Made by a program: the position numbers and the translations under genes. From NCBI GenBank assembly GCA_903836515.1, contig CAILQW010000044.1, positions 1-37,717 on the forward strand: a DNA stretch of 37,717 nucleotides, read 5' to 3'. Position 1 is the first letter of the stretch. Every line of letters starts with the position of its first letter. Under the pieces are notes generated by a model. It ran no database searches. It worked only from the letters and a program-made list of their open reading frames with translations, and was not told the DNA's origin. Source of the DNA: Candidatus Omnitrophota bacterium (GTDB lineage Bacteria; Omnitrophota; Gorgyraeia; Zapsychrales; Fredricksoniimonadaceae). Of this stretch, positions 24,946-33,042 are shown in pieces.

Positions 24946-26910
24946 TCATTTGATCGGCGCGATGCTGCCTGTAAATTTGGGTGAACAGGCACGCGCCAGG
25001 AAAAGCGGCACTTCATCAGCCCTGATGGGCTTGCTTAAAAAATATCCCTGATAATAATCACATCGGTTACCTAAAAGCTTCTCAAGCTGGACACCCGTCT
25101 CCACACCTTCGGCAATAACTTCCAGTTTCAGCTTGTGCGCCAGGTCGATAATGGCCGGGATCATGGCGTTCTCGTCGGTGTCTTTGGCAATCTCCCTGAT
25201 GAAGAAACGGTCGATCTTCAGGCTCCCGATGGGCAGTTTGTGCAAATGGACCAAAGACGAATAGCCTGTCCCGAAATCATCCAAAGAAACCTGAACGCCC
25301 AAGGCACGGATCGCATTAAGAACATCAACCGCCGCGTCAAGAGACTCGATGAACAAACTCTCGGTCACTTCAACCTCCAGCAGTTCCGGGCGCAAGCCGC
25401 TGTGGTCCAGGGCGTTTTTGATCATGCCCACAAGATTTTTCCAGCGCAGCTGGGCCACGGACATGTTGACCGACATCACCAGGTCCGTATACCCGGCGTC
25501 GACAAGCTTTTTATTGAATCGGCAGGCCTCATGCAGGGCCCATTCTCCAATAGGGACAATAAGCCCTGTTTCCTCGGCCACAGAAATAAATCCATCCGGA
25601 AGCACAAGGCCGCCATCGGTCTTGAACCAGCGCAAGAGTGCCTCAAAACCCCTGATCCTCCCGTCGGCCATGCCGACGATGGGTTGATAGAATAACGCAA
25701 ACTCTTTTTTGACCAACGCATCCCTTAAACACCGCTCCACATGCATTTTACTCGCCGCGTTCTCATGCATCACCTGATTAAAGAAACAAAACATATTCCT
25801 GCCCGAGGCTTTGGCCGCATACATGGCCGTGTCGGCATTTTTAAGCAGGTCCTCCAGCAGCTCCCCGTCATGGGGATAGACCGCAATACCCACACTCGCG
25901 GTAATGAAAAGATCGTGCCCGGCTATCACCCTGGGCGCGTTGAACTTTTCCCGGATACGTTCCGCCGTATATTGCGCACCCTGTTCATTTTCAAGATCAT
26001 TTAAAAGAACAACGAACTCATCTCCCCCCAGACGCGCAAGGATATCCGTCCCGCGGATGCAGGTGGCCATTTTGGCAGCGGAATCCTTCAAGAGTTCATC
26101 CCCCACCGAATGACCGAGGGTATCATTCACATTCTTGAAATGGTCAAGATCCACAAAAAGAATCGCGCACTGCCGGCCAGTCCTTTTGGCATGCGCCAAT
26201 TCCAGCCCGGCTTTCTCGAGAAAACACACGCGGTTTGGCAATTGGGTCAAGGCATCGGAACGCGCAATGGTCAAAAGCTGGCCTTCCAAAAGCTTCCGCT
26301 CGGCGCTATCCCGGTGAAAGGACTGAATAAAATGCTCGTCGCCAATGGCAATATAACTTGTTGAAATTTCCTGTGTGCTGATGCTGCCGTCTTTCTTGAT
26401 ATGATTGGCTTCAAATTGCAGGGTTTCACCCTTCAAAACCCTGGAGAGCCGTTCTTGAACATGCGCCGCGGTAGAAGGATCTATCAGGTCGCGAATATCC
26501 ATTTTCATTATCTCATCAATGCTATATCCGTGCATCTTGGCGAATGATTCATTGGCGCCGATAATTTTACCGCTGATGTCCATGAACATGATGCCGTCGC
26601 TGGCCTTGTTGAACAATGTCTGATACCGTAACCGGCTCAACCGCAGATGCTCCTCCACCTTCTTTCTCTCATTGATCTCCTGACGCAATCTCTTGATCTT
26701 TCGCTTAACGGTAACGCGTAACAGAAGAATCAGCAGGAACGCCGTCAAAACAATGAGGGTGATCAACGCCATGATCCAATGGGCATTCGCATCTTTGGAT
26801 AAAATCTCTCTGAAGAACTCGACCACCCTTTCATCCGCAGGTATCTGTGCGAATGCCAATGGCTCACCCATCAATAAGCCTGCCATGAACAGACCAACAA
26901 ATCTCAGCAC
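24946..26910 (-). CDS. Membrane-bound PAS-GGDEF-EAL protein (c-di-GMP turnover)
   Basis: The start is taken as GTG at 26910 (MLRFVGLFMAGLL), with GGGAGG five bases upstream. The ATG at 26943 overlaps the promoter and lacks such a site. The 654-residue protein has a signal-like segment, a short periplasmic part, a transmembrane helix (ALITLIVLTAFLLILLLRV), a short coiled linker, a PAS domain (about 92-205), a GGDEF domain with intact GGDEF (295-299) and inhibitory-site RGTD (286-289), and an EAL domain starting EALLRW (423), with DDFGTGYSS and IAEGVET. Both cyclase and phosphodiesterase motifs look intact, so activity may be either or switched by the PAS signal. Confidence 0.9.
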   Translation of the reverse strand: MLRFVGLFMAGLLMGEPLAFAQIPADERVVEFFREILSKDANAHWIMALITLIVLTAFLLILLLRVTVKRKIKRLRQEINERKKVEEHLRLSRLRYQTLFNKASDGIMFMDISGKIIGANESFAKMHGYSIDEIMKMDIRDLIDPSTAAHVQERLSRVLKGETLQFEANHIKKDGSISTQEISTSYIAIGDEHFIQSFHRDSAERKLLEGQLLTIARSDALTQLPNRVCFLEKAGLELAHAKRTGRQCAILFVDLDHFKNVNDTLGHSVGDELLKDSAAKMATCIRGTDILARLGGDEFVVLLNDLENEQGAQYTAERIREKFNAPRVIAGHDLFITASVGIAVYPHDGELLEDLLKNADTAMYAAKASGRNMFCFFNQVMHENAASKMHVERCLRDALVKKEFALFYQPIVGMADGRIRGFEALLRWFKTDGGLVLPDGFISVAEETGLIVPIGEWALHEACRFNKKLVDAGYTDLVMSVNMSVAQLRWKNLVGMIKNALDHSGLRPELLEVEVTESLFIESLDAAVDVLNAIRALGVQVSLDDFGTGYSSLVHLHKLPIGSLKIDRFFIREIAKDTDENAMIPAIIDLAHKLKLEVIAEGVETGVQLEKLLGNRCDYYQGYFLSKPIRADEVPLFLARACSPKFTGSIAPIK

Positions 26911-26943
26911 GCCAACCTCCCTGTGATACTTACGGCAATCCAT

Positions 26944-26972
26944 TCAATAAAATTAAAGCGATCAAGGATCAA
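26944..26972 (-). promoter_or_regulatory. Candidate promoter of the GGDEF-EAL gene
   Basis: TTGATC (26972-26967) and TATTGA (26949-26944) are 17 bases apart on the minus strand. The predicted start gives a leader of about 27 bases that contains the ribosome-binding site of the GTG at 26910. This supports that start. Confidence 0.5.
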
Positions 26973-27082
26973 CCTGGATTTTCCATGAAATAACGGCGGG
27001 ATTAATATCCAAACGCCATTCTAACTGACTCAACATGTTCCAAGTATATAATGTTATTCATATTTATGCCATTTAACAACAG

Positions 27083-27124
27083 AAACCCCCTTGCAACTTA
27101 TTCAGTCACAAGGGGGTTTTTATC
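27083..27124 (-). terminator. Terminator of the small exported protein gene (possibly bidirectional)
   Basis: AAACCCCCTTG (27083-27093) and CAAGGGGGTTT (27109-27119) form a perfect 11-bp stem with a 15-base loop. On the plus strand the T-run is longer (27117-27121), on the minus strand TTTCTGTTG. The only gene that ends here is the minus-strand one at 27186. The rest of the 26945-27185 gap shows no further gene. Confidence 0.6.
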
Positions 27125-27185
27125 ACAATCTGACCGGCTTAACCGCACCGCCCTGATCAAAAATGAAAAACCTTAACAGGAAGCA

Positions 27186-27557
27186 TCACTTCTTCACAGG
27201 CTCAGGCGCGGCTTCAACCTTGGGCTCAACCTGGGGGGGTTCCACCTTGGGTTCACCCTTAAGAACCCTGACGCCCGCAGACTCATCCGTACCGGCCTTA
27301 AGCTTGATCCTGACCCTGTCGCCCACCTGAAGCTGTGCGGCCGCCTTGGCGCTGATCTTCACGGTCCTCGATGCCCCGCTTTTCTCTTCTTTAACGACAA
27401 TGGTTAGCGCGGCGGCATCCAGAGAGACAACCTCGGCCACAATCCTGTCATACTTCTGCCCCGCATCCTTTTTGCCGTGTGTTTTCGCAGCGAAACTTGG
27501 CGTTGAGAAACCAGCCACCAGCAATACGGCAAAAATTATCCCCAGCACTTTCTTCAT
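27186..27557 (-). CDS. Small exported protein with Pro/Glu-rich tail
   Basis: The start at 27557 (MKKVLGIIFAVLLVAG) has GGGG five bases upstream and gives a signal peptide with cleavage after SFAA. The 123-residue protein then has a beta-rich core (AEVVSLDAAALTIVVKEE, VGDRVRIKLKAG), similar in style to small OB-like periplasmic domains such as DUF5666. It ends in a repetitive tail of Glu-Pro-Lys-Val units (VEPPQVEPKVEAAPEPVKK). No partner gene is adjacent. Function unknown. Confidence 0.65.
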   Translation of the reverse strand: MKKVLGIIFAVLLVAGFSTPSFAAKTHGKKDAGQKYDRIVAEVVSLDAAALTIVVKEEKSGASRTVKISAKAAAQLQVGDRVRIKLKAGTDESAGVRVLKGEPKVEPPQVEPKVEAAPEPVKK

Positions 27558-27710
27558 AATAACCCCTTCCTTCATTTTTAATATTTTATGATTTCAGCAA
27601 AGCGGCTTTAATTCCGATTGATTTCTTAATATACACATCTTTTATTAAATATGAATGAATAAATGATGGAAATTTATCAGTCTCTTTTCATGGGCGAGTG
27701 AAGATTCCGT

Positions 27711-28790
27711 TCAACCATGCGCCGCCCCATCACTGCCCCTTCTTACCCAGCGCAGGATCGCGCTCTTTGAGCGTGGATTATCATAGCGCTCCTGACGCGT
27801 CGCCACAATGGGATCGCGCCCGGTTTGCGCGTATAACCCCGACGCCACACCCGCCTGAAAAGATCGGACAACGCGCGCATCTTCACCGGAATGAAACGTC
27901 AGGACAGCCGCCCTGCCACAAGGCTTCAGGCACGCGGGCAGATGCCTCAGGAACTGTTCCAACACAAGAAACTCATCATTGACTGCAATCCGCAGCGCCT
28001 GGAATGTCCTGCGAATAGACCGCGTTCTTTCTTCTTCATCCTTTTCAGACATGGCGCGGGGCAGGGCCCGCCGCACCGCATCCGCCAGCGCGGTGGTGGT
28101 GACAATCGCCTGCCGGCACTTAAAAACAGATCGCGCTATGCCCTGGGCAAAAGGCTCATCCGCATTCACGCGGAGTATGTGCTCAAAATCTTTCTCCGAC
28201 ATCGCTGCCAGCCATGCTGAGGCAGGCTTACCACGCCCGGGATTAAGCCTGAGGTCCAAGGGGCCTTCCTGCTTGAAGGTAAAACCACGCGCCGGATCAT
28301 CCAACTGCATGGAAGAAACGCCCAAGTCCGCCAAAATAATATCAAAGCCGCCGCCGGTATCCGGCAATATTTTGGAAATACCTGCAAAATTGATAAGCCG
28401 CGTCTTGAATTGCTCTTGCGTATACCCTGCTCCCCGCAGACGCGCCTCCGTGCGCTTGATCTCGACAGGGTCCACATCGATACCCCACAAACAACCGCCG
28501 GGGGTGATTCGTTCAAGGATCGCCTGGGCATGGCCGCCGTACCCCAAGGTCGCATCCAAGGCGGTCTGCCCGGGATGCGGCTCCAGGATCTTAAGGATCT
28601 CCTCGACACAAATGGAACGATGCATCCCTGCCGGCGTTTTCCCGGTCTGGATGATCCTGGCGACCTCATCCGCGTAACGCTCGGGATTAAGCTCTTTATA
28701 TTTCTCATTAAATTTTTGCGGATGCTTTCCCTTATAACGCACGCGGCGCTTGTGCAGCGGTGGCGCCTGACTGCTTTCAGGATCTGTCAT
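27711..28790 (-). CDS. rsmH: RsmH-like 16S rRNA C1402 N4-methyltransferase with N-terminal extension
   Basis: SAM-dependent methyltransferase with the MraW/RsmH layout: DATLGYGGHA (79-88) as the SAM-binding loop, DLGVSSMQLDDPARGF, QALRIAVNDE and LTFHSGEDARVV near the C-terminus. All are RsmH hallmarks. RsmH methylates N4 of C1402 in 16S rRNA. The protein has 359 residues, longer than the usual 310-320, because of a basic extension of about 55 residues (KRRVRYKGKHPQKFNEKYKE). It is not in the usual mraZ-ftsL-murE cell-division cluster, so it may be a paralogue. It is preceded by the DUF6515 gene with an 8-base gap. AGAGG lies five bases before the ATG. Confidence 0.85.
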   Translation of the reverse strand: MTDPESSQAPPLHKRRVRYKGKHPQKFNEKYKELNPERYADEVARIIQTGKTPAGMHRSICVEEILKILEPHPGQTALDATLGYGGHAQAILERITPGGCLWGIDVDPVEIKRTEARLRGAGYTQEQFKTRLINFAGISKILPDTGGGFDIILADLGVSSMQLDDPARGFTFKQEGPLDLRLNPGRGKPASAWLAAMSEKDFEHILRVNADEPFAQGIARSVFKCRQAIVTTTALADAVRRALPRAMSEKDEEERTRSIRRTFQALRIAVNDEFLVLEQFLRHLPACLKPCGRAAVLTFHSGEDARVVRSFQAGVASGLYAQTGRDPIVATRQERYDNPRSKSAILRWVRRGSDGAAHG

Positions 28791-28798
28791 GCATACCT

Positions 28799-29506
28799 CT
28801 AATCTTGAACCACCCCAACCACTTTATAGCCGCCCGCTACCGGCTGGTAATAAACACCGTTATGCGCGTAATAAATTTCCCCGTCGACAATATGCTGGTA
28901 TTGCGTTGTACGGATCGTCGGGACAACAATCCCCATGGGAGGCGGAACAGCCACATATCCCGAAGAAAGGGTAACAACCGGAATAATATTAACATAGGGA
29001 TAAAAATGATACGTATCTTCGTAAAAAGTGTATTGCGGATGCCAATTGCCCTGATGCCTGCGGTGAAAAGGGCCAGGATGCCCATCGACGCGCCGGTCTT
29101 TATCTGCCAAAAAGGGCTGTACCCCCGCACCACGCCTTTGAGCTGCAGAACGATTCTCTGGGACACCATAAACCCGGGGTGTCACTTGTTGACGCAAAAC
29201 CTGCTGGGGTAAAGCGGTCGAGCGCATCGGAAGCGCCGGAGAGCCCTGCTGGGGCATGGGAGCCGTGTGAACCCTTGGCGGTGCTTGTGGCGGCTTGCCC
29301 TCTTCATGAGTCCGAATCGTCCGCGAGCGATCTGCCGGCACCGGCAGGGCGGCGGGTATCCCTTGTCCAGGTCGACGCACGCGATCGCCGGAAGCCTGCG
29401 CATCAAAACGATCATGCTGCCTGTCCTGAGATCTCGCCTGAGCCGGTAAAAACACAAGACCTGTCAGGACACATAAAATAATCACAGCCCTTTGTTGTAT
29501 CAACAT
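28799..29506 (-). CDS. Exported protein with DUF6515-like C-terminus
   Basis: The 235-residue protein has a signal peptide (MLIQQRAVIILCVLTGL), a long low-complexity middle rich in Pro, Gln and Arg, and a C-terminal Tyr-rich part (YEDTYHFYPYVNIIP, GEIYYAHNGVYYQPVAGGY). The YY.NGVYY.PV.GGY pattern matches what I know as DUF6515. It is likely envelope-associated, with unknown role. AGGAG lies before the ATG. It is cotranscribed with the rsmH-like gene. Confidence 0.7.
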   Translation of the reverse strand: MLIQQRAVIILCVLTGLVFLPAQARSQDRQHDRFDAQASGDRVRRPGQGIPAALPVPADRSRTIRTHEEGKPPQAPPRVHTAPMPQQGSPALPMRSTALPQQVLRQQVTPRVYGVPENRSAAQRRGAGVQPFLADKDRRVDGHPGPFHRRHQGNWHPQYTFYEDTYHFYPYVNIIPVVTLSSGYVAVPPPMGIVVPTIRTTQYQHIVDGEIYYAHNGVYYQPVAGGYKVVGVVQD

Positions 29507-29565
29507 GTCGCCTCTCCTTTACGTTCAACACGACTCTCTGCCGGTACGCCAGCCTGAACCTGCCG

Positions 29566-29832
29566 TCATATCTTGACGATCTTGTCCGGCGGAGCCCCGC
29601 AGATATGACAATGGTCCGGCGGCTCGGCGGCACTGCGCATGTTCCCGCACGACGTGCACACATAAAAATCCTGGGGTTTAAGATCCTGACCTGCCTCATA
29701 TGATACGAGCGCTTCGGGTAATAGTTCATAATTCTTCTTTTTAGCTTCATACGCTTCGTAAAACCCGCAATACGCTAACGGCGACGGGACGGCAAGAATA
29801 TAACGGATATTTTCTTTAACGGGGACATCCAA
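29566..29832 (-). CDS. Rubrerythrin tail / rubredoxin-like protein, probably truncated
   Basis: The C-terminal 35 residues, FYVCTSCGNMRSAAEPP and DHCHICGAPPDKIVKI, form a CxxC...CxxC rubredoxin-like iron/zinc knuckle as found at the end of rubrerythrins. The preceding LLPEALVSYEAGQDLKP resembles the linker of rubrerythrin. The four-helix ferritin-like domain that should come before is missing. The only start is a TTG at 29832 and there is no good ribosome site. The frame runs on from the end of the CDGSH gene after its TGA. So it is either a stand-alone small protein or a rubrerythrin remnant. Confidence 0.5.
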   Translation of the reverse strand: MDVPVKENIRYILAVPSPLAYCGFYEAYEAKKKNYELLPEALVSYEAGQDLKPQDFYVCTSCGNMRSAAEPPDHCHICGAPPDKIVKI

Positions 29833-29862
29833 AACGCCAGATGCCCCCGCCGCAGGAACAGA

Positions 29863-30051
29863 TCACGCCTTAAAGTTTGCCTTGACGTGAGCCCCGTCGC
29901 AGAAAGGCTTGCCGGCCGAACCACCGCAACGGCACAGGGCGTTGGCATCCTTCTTGCAAGGGATGATGTTCCCCTCAGCGTCCTTGATCTCGATCTCCCC
30001 ATTAACCAGGTAGGGCCCGTTCTTTAGCGTCTGAACCACTGTTTTAGGCAT
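29863..30051 (-). CDS. CDGSH iron-sulfur domain protein
   Basis: The 62-residue protein starts MPKTVVQTLKNGPYLVNGEI, with AGGA seven bases upstream. The CDGSH motif is complete: C-R-C-G-G-S, then KPFCDGAHVKANF (three Cys and one His ligate a 2Fe-2S cluster). Such mini-proteins are thought to act in iron/redox sensing or cluster transfer. The in-frame upstream start at 30138 would lie in an AT-rich segment before the ferritin-like gene and is unlikely. It belongs to the iron/oxidative-stress cluster. Confidence 0.85.
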   Translation of the reverse strand: MPKTVVQTLKNGPYLVNGEIEIKDAEGNIIPCKKDANALCRCGGSAGKPFCDGAHVKANFKA

Positions 30052-30097
30052 AATCATTTCCTTTCTGTTGTTATAGGAAGCTCTATTGATACACTTC

Positions 30098-30511
30098 CTA
30101 AAGATAATAATCCTCCCCCCGATATCCAAATTCCGCATTCTCCGCCCACGTGTCGGGTTTTGTAATCAATTCGATGATATTCTCCATCACCTGCCGATGC
30201 GCCTTTTCTTCAGCCGCTATTTGCAGAAACACGGCTTGCATGGCCGCATTATTCGCTTTCTCTGCGCCTTCCTCATAAAGCTTTATGCTGTCTTCCTCGA
30301 CTTCAAGTGCCTTACGGTAGAGCTCAACCTGCGACGTTTTGACATTCAGCCTGGCGCGCGATTCCTTCCAGCCTGAAAAGATACTGAGCACGCTTTTAAA
30401 GAAGGCATCTTTTTCAATCAAGACAGGAACAGCATCTTTCATTTTTTTAAAAATACTGTAATGCTTTTTCTCCTGATCGGCCAACCATGAAAAAATCTTT
30501 ACTGATGCCAT
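30098..30511 (-). CDS. Ferritin-like/rubrerythrin-domain protein, N-terminus short
   Basis: The 137-residue protein has helices with the ferritin-like pattern (SWLADQEKKHYSIF; ALEVEEDSIKLYEEGAEK; IAAEEKAHRQVMENI) and a C-terminal PDTWAENAEFGYRGEDYY tail. The di-iron-type ExxH motifs (EKKH, EKAH) are visible, but the first helix of the usual fold is missing from the ATG. The frame stays open upstream into the end of the SOD gene with no start codon. The Shine-Dalgarno is weak (AGGC). Either the protein is short, or an unusual start is used. It probably binds iron and protects from peroxide. Confidence 0.6.
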   Translation of the reverse strand: MASVKIFSWLADQEKKHYSIFKKMKDAVPVLIEKDAFFKSVLSIFSGWKESRARLNVKTSQVELYRKALEVEEDSIKLYEEGAEKANNAAMQAVFLQIAAEEKAHRQVMENIIELITKPDTWAENAEFGYRGEDYYL

Positions 30512-30530
30512 CTTGCCTGTGTCAACAATT

Positions 30531-31154
30531 TCATGGCTTGAGATTATCTGCCGCGAAATCCCAATTGATCAATTTCTCGATCACAGCATTAACATAATCC
30601 ACACGTCGATTCTGATAATCCAGGTAGTAGGCATGTTCCCACACATCAATATTTAACAACGGCGTCACGCCCTGGGTCAACGGTACTTGCGCATTGCCGG
30701 TCTTAACCACCTTGAGCTTGCCATTCTCCTGCACAAGCCAGGCCCATCCACTGCCAAACTGGCTCATGGCTGCAGCCGCCAGTTCTTTCTGGCAGGCATC
30801 TACACTGCCAAAAGACACCTCCATCATGTTCTTCAACACCATGGGCGGCTGTCCGCCTCCTTTGGGCTTCAAGCTGCGCCAGTAAAACGCGTGATTCCAT
30901 GCTTGCGCCGCATTATTGAAAATCGCCGTCTTGTCCGTATTTCCGGCGGTCCCCATGATGATTTTCTCCAGGGACAACCCTGCCAACTCCGTCCCGGCCA
31001 CCAACTTATTTAGATTATCGACGTAGGCCTTGTGGTGCTTGCCATAGTGATAACTTATCGTTTGTGCGGATATGACAGGATCCAGGGCATTGTCCGCATA
31101 CGGCAAAGCCGGCAGCACCTGCACCGATCCCTTCTCATTGATTTGATCGCTCAT
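30531..31154 (-). CDS. sodB: Superoxide dismutase, Fe-type
   Basis: Converts superoxide to oxygen and peroxide in the cytoplasm. The start [10 protein letters not shown] at 31154 has GGGAGG six bases upstream. The 207-residue protein has metal ligands H36 (SYHYGKHH), H88 (WNHAFYW), D170 and H174 ([13 protein letters not shown]). The GSGWAWLV and AQAWNHAF motifs match the Fe/Mn family, and overall it is closer to SodB. Full length. It lies between two ferritin-like genes, which fits an iron/oxidative-stress unit. Confidence 0.93.
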   Translation of the reverse strand: MSDQINEKGSVQVLPALPYADNALDPVISAQTISYHYGKHHKAYVDNLNKLVAGTELAGLSLEKIIMGTAGNTDKTAIFNNAAQAWNHAFYWRSLKPKGGGQPPMVLKNMMEVSFGSVDACQKELAAAAMSQFGSGWAWLVQENGKLKVVKTGNAQVPLTQGVTPLLNIDVWEHAYYLDYQNRRVDYVNAVIEKLINWDFAADNLKP

Positions 31155-31189
31155 GTTTGACCTCCCGCTTCGATCGATTTTTGACCCCT

Positions 31190-31633
31190 TCACTGCCCCA
31201 GCAATACAGACAACTCCGCCACATGCTGCTGCTCCTCCATGATCACATGCCGGATCTCATGCTCCAGCGTCTCAAAGGCATACGGCAGCTTTTCTTTATT
31301 TTCGATGACCTTCTTGTAAATTGTCTTATAAAAATCTATCGCTTCTTTCTCCCCGGCAAGATTGACCGTGAGGATCTCTACCGTTGTACCGGCCTTACGG
31401 GTCTTATAAATCCCCATGGATGGCTCTCCATCAAGATAGTTCCCGATCAAATCGCGGAATTTATCCTCATGTTTCGCTTCATCCGAAGCGATTTCCTTCA
31501 ATCGTTCAATGAGCGGTTCGGCATCGATCCCCTTGATCAATTCCGCATGGGCCAGGTATTGAATCCGTGCGGCATGTTCCATCTCCAGGGCCTGATTCAG
31601 CATCACAATGAGTTCATTCTTGATTTCTGCCAT
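31190..31633 (-). CDS. Bacterioferritin-like / ferritin-like protein
   Basis: The 147-residue all-helical protein, starting [20 protein letters not shown] with GGAG six bases upstream, has the pattern of four-helix di-iron proteins: [38 protein letters not shown] and EEQQHVAEL. The Glu/ExxH ligands are all visible. It is likely an iron store or ferroxidase. It is upstream of sodB, with 35 bases between the genes. Confidence 0.75.
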   Translation of the reverse strand: MAEIKNELIVMLNQALEMEHAARIQYLAHAELIKGIDAEPLIERLKEIASDEAKHEDKFRDLIGNYLDGEPSMGIYKTRKAGTTVEILTVNLAGEKEAIDFYKTIYKKVIENKEKLPYAFETLEHEIRHVIMEEQQHVAELSVLLGQ

Positions 31634-31730
31634 GACCTTCTCCTTTATTCACGTGACCTCGCACCACGAATCTGCGAGGCCACGCATTTTTGACTTTTAC
31701 TGTGTTCAACGCCGAACGCTTCCGCTGAAC

Positions 31731-32066
31731 CTACGGCTTGTCCTTAAAAAGGCCCTGGAGGGTATTCTTCAATTCTTCCTTGGCTTTCATCCCCAGTATC
31801 ATCGCCTCTTTCTTTGCCTCCAATGCCTCCATGACGGCATCGGCAGCCTGCTCCATCTTCTTGCCCCAGGCTTTTTGCATCTTAACTTTCAAGATGTCGA
31901 CCATCACTTGCCGTTTGGCCTCACATGAAGCGCACATCAACATTTTCATCTGCTGATCGATGCAGCATTCTTTCTCGCACGTACACTTTTCCCCGCCCGG
32001 TGCCTCCGAAACGGTTTTGTTCTGCGGCACTTCACAACTTCCTGTTTTGCTTTCACACGTAGACAT
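31731..32066 (-). CDS. Cys-rich small protein, unknown
   Basis: The 111-residue protein starts at 32066 (MSTCESKTGSCEV), with GGAGG five bases upstream, not at the in-frame ATG at 32078. The first half has eight cysteines, including C-T-C-E-K-E-C-C and CASC. The second half is a long Lys/Glu/Met-rich helix (KMEQAADAVMEALEAKKEAM). A metal-binding role is plausible. It sits at the head of the iron/oxidative-stress group, about 98 bases upstream of the ferritin-like gene. I recognise no family. Confidence 0.6.
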   Translation of the reverse strand: MSTCESKTGSCEVPQNKTVSEAPGGEKCTCEKECCIDQQMKMLMCASCEAKRQVMVDILKVKMQKAWGKKMEQAADAVMEALEAKKEAMILGMKAKEELKNTLQGLFKDKP

Positions 32067-32223
32067 TTTTGCCTCCATTGTTAATCAAGCACATTTCCTG
32101 ACTGACTTCTGGTGTCATCTTAAGGAGAGATCAGGAATGAATCAATTGTACCTGGGTACAACAGAAGATGAGGCAGGGCGTTACTGGCGCGCGGGGTACA
32201 AAATCAATCGCAATGCACTACGA

Positions 32224-32982
32224 TTATATTTCCTTAATGACGACAATGGTCCCCATGGGAATAAAATCGTAGAGCTCCTCGACATCCTCATTTTTCATAC
32301 GAATACAGCCCTTGGATGCCGGCTGGCCGATCAGTTCAGGAAAAATCGTTCCATGGATCCCGAACTGGGGCTTATCGAATCCCAACCAGCGGGATCCTAA
32401 AAAATTCTTAGGCGATGCCGCAGAAACAACCGTTCCCTTGTGAAACCATGTCGGATAAGGATAACGGGACTGAATAACAAAAATCCCTACCGGTGTTTGT
32501 TTCGCCGATTTCCCCGTTGATACGGGATACTCTTTGATCAAAACATCTCCGGATTTGACATAGAGCCGATTAAACGTCTTGTTGATTTCAAGGGTCAAAA
32601 CCTGATCGGGTACCCATAATTTCTGCCCCGATTTGACGCGTCCACTGTTTGTTCTGTTAAGTCTTTTAATGACCTCAATGGTGGTGGTATGGCTGCGCGC
32701 AATCCTGTTAAGTGTGTCATTGGGTTGAACGGTATAAAGATGGGCGCGCGCCTGGCTATAAATACTGTCCAGCGGGTTGTGTGCTGCCCCTAAAGATAGC
32801 TGGAGACTTCTTTCTGCTTTTGGAAAGCGGGAATACGCACAACCCAGGCCATAGCGGTTGTTTTTGATCTCTAGCAAATCGGTGAGGTATAACCTTGGGG
32901 CGGACGCCTGATCAAGAAGACGGGCAAAGGCTTCCGAAGCGTGAAAAAACAGGAGACAACACACTATGATAACCCTGTTCAT
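32224..32982 (-). CDS. LysM-containing L,D-transpeptidase (YkuD)
   Basis: The 252-residue protein with signal peptide (MNRVIIVCCLLFFHASEA) has a LysM domain (YTVQPNDTLNRIARSHTTTI) and a C-terminal YkuD domain with catalytic motif: histidine in FGIHGT and cysteine in SKGCIRM. It makes 3-3 cross-links or attaches proteins to peptidoglycan in the periplasm. Full length for the class. It lies downstream of engB. Confidence 0.9.
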   Translation of the reverse strand: MNRVIIVCCLLFFHASEAFARLLDQASAPRLYLTDLLEIKNNRYGLGCAYSRFPKAERSLQLSLGAAHNPLDSIYSQARAHLYTVQPNDTLNRIARSHTTTIEVIKRLNRTNSGRVKSGQKLWVPDQVLTLEINKTFNRLYVKSGDVLIKEYPVSTGKSAKQTPVGIFVIQSRYPYPTWFHKGTVVSAASPKNFLGSRWLGFDKPQFGIHGTIFPELIGQPASKGCIRMKNEDVEELYDFIPMGTIVVIKEI

Positions 32983-33042
32983 AATACTTTAATCTATCAT
33001 AGGTAAATATTTATGCTTGTTTGGCGCCAAAGGCATTCCTGT

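Noticed and set aside
29775-30002. Minus-strand 75-codon frame overlapping the CDGSH and rubredoxin-like genes
   Set aside because: It is an out-of-frame shadow with Arg-rich composition.
31960-32400. Plus-strand frame of 146 codons with AAGGAGA before an internal ATG (32137)
   Set aside because: It lies antisense to the Cys-rich gene and to the L,D-transpeptidase coding end. No family features.
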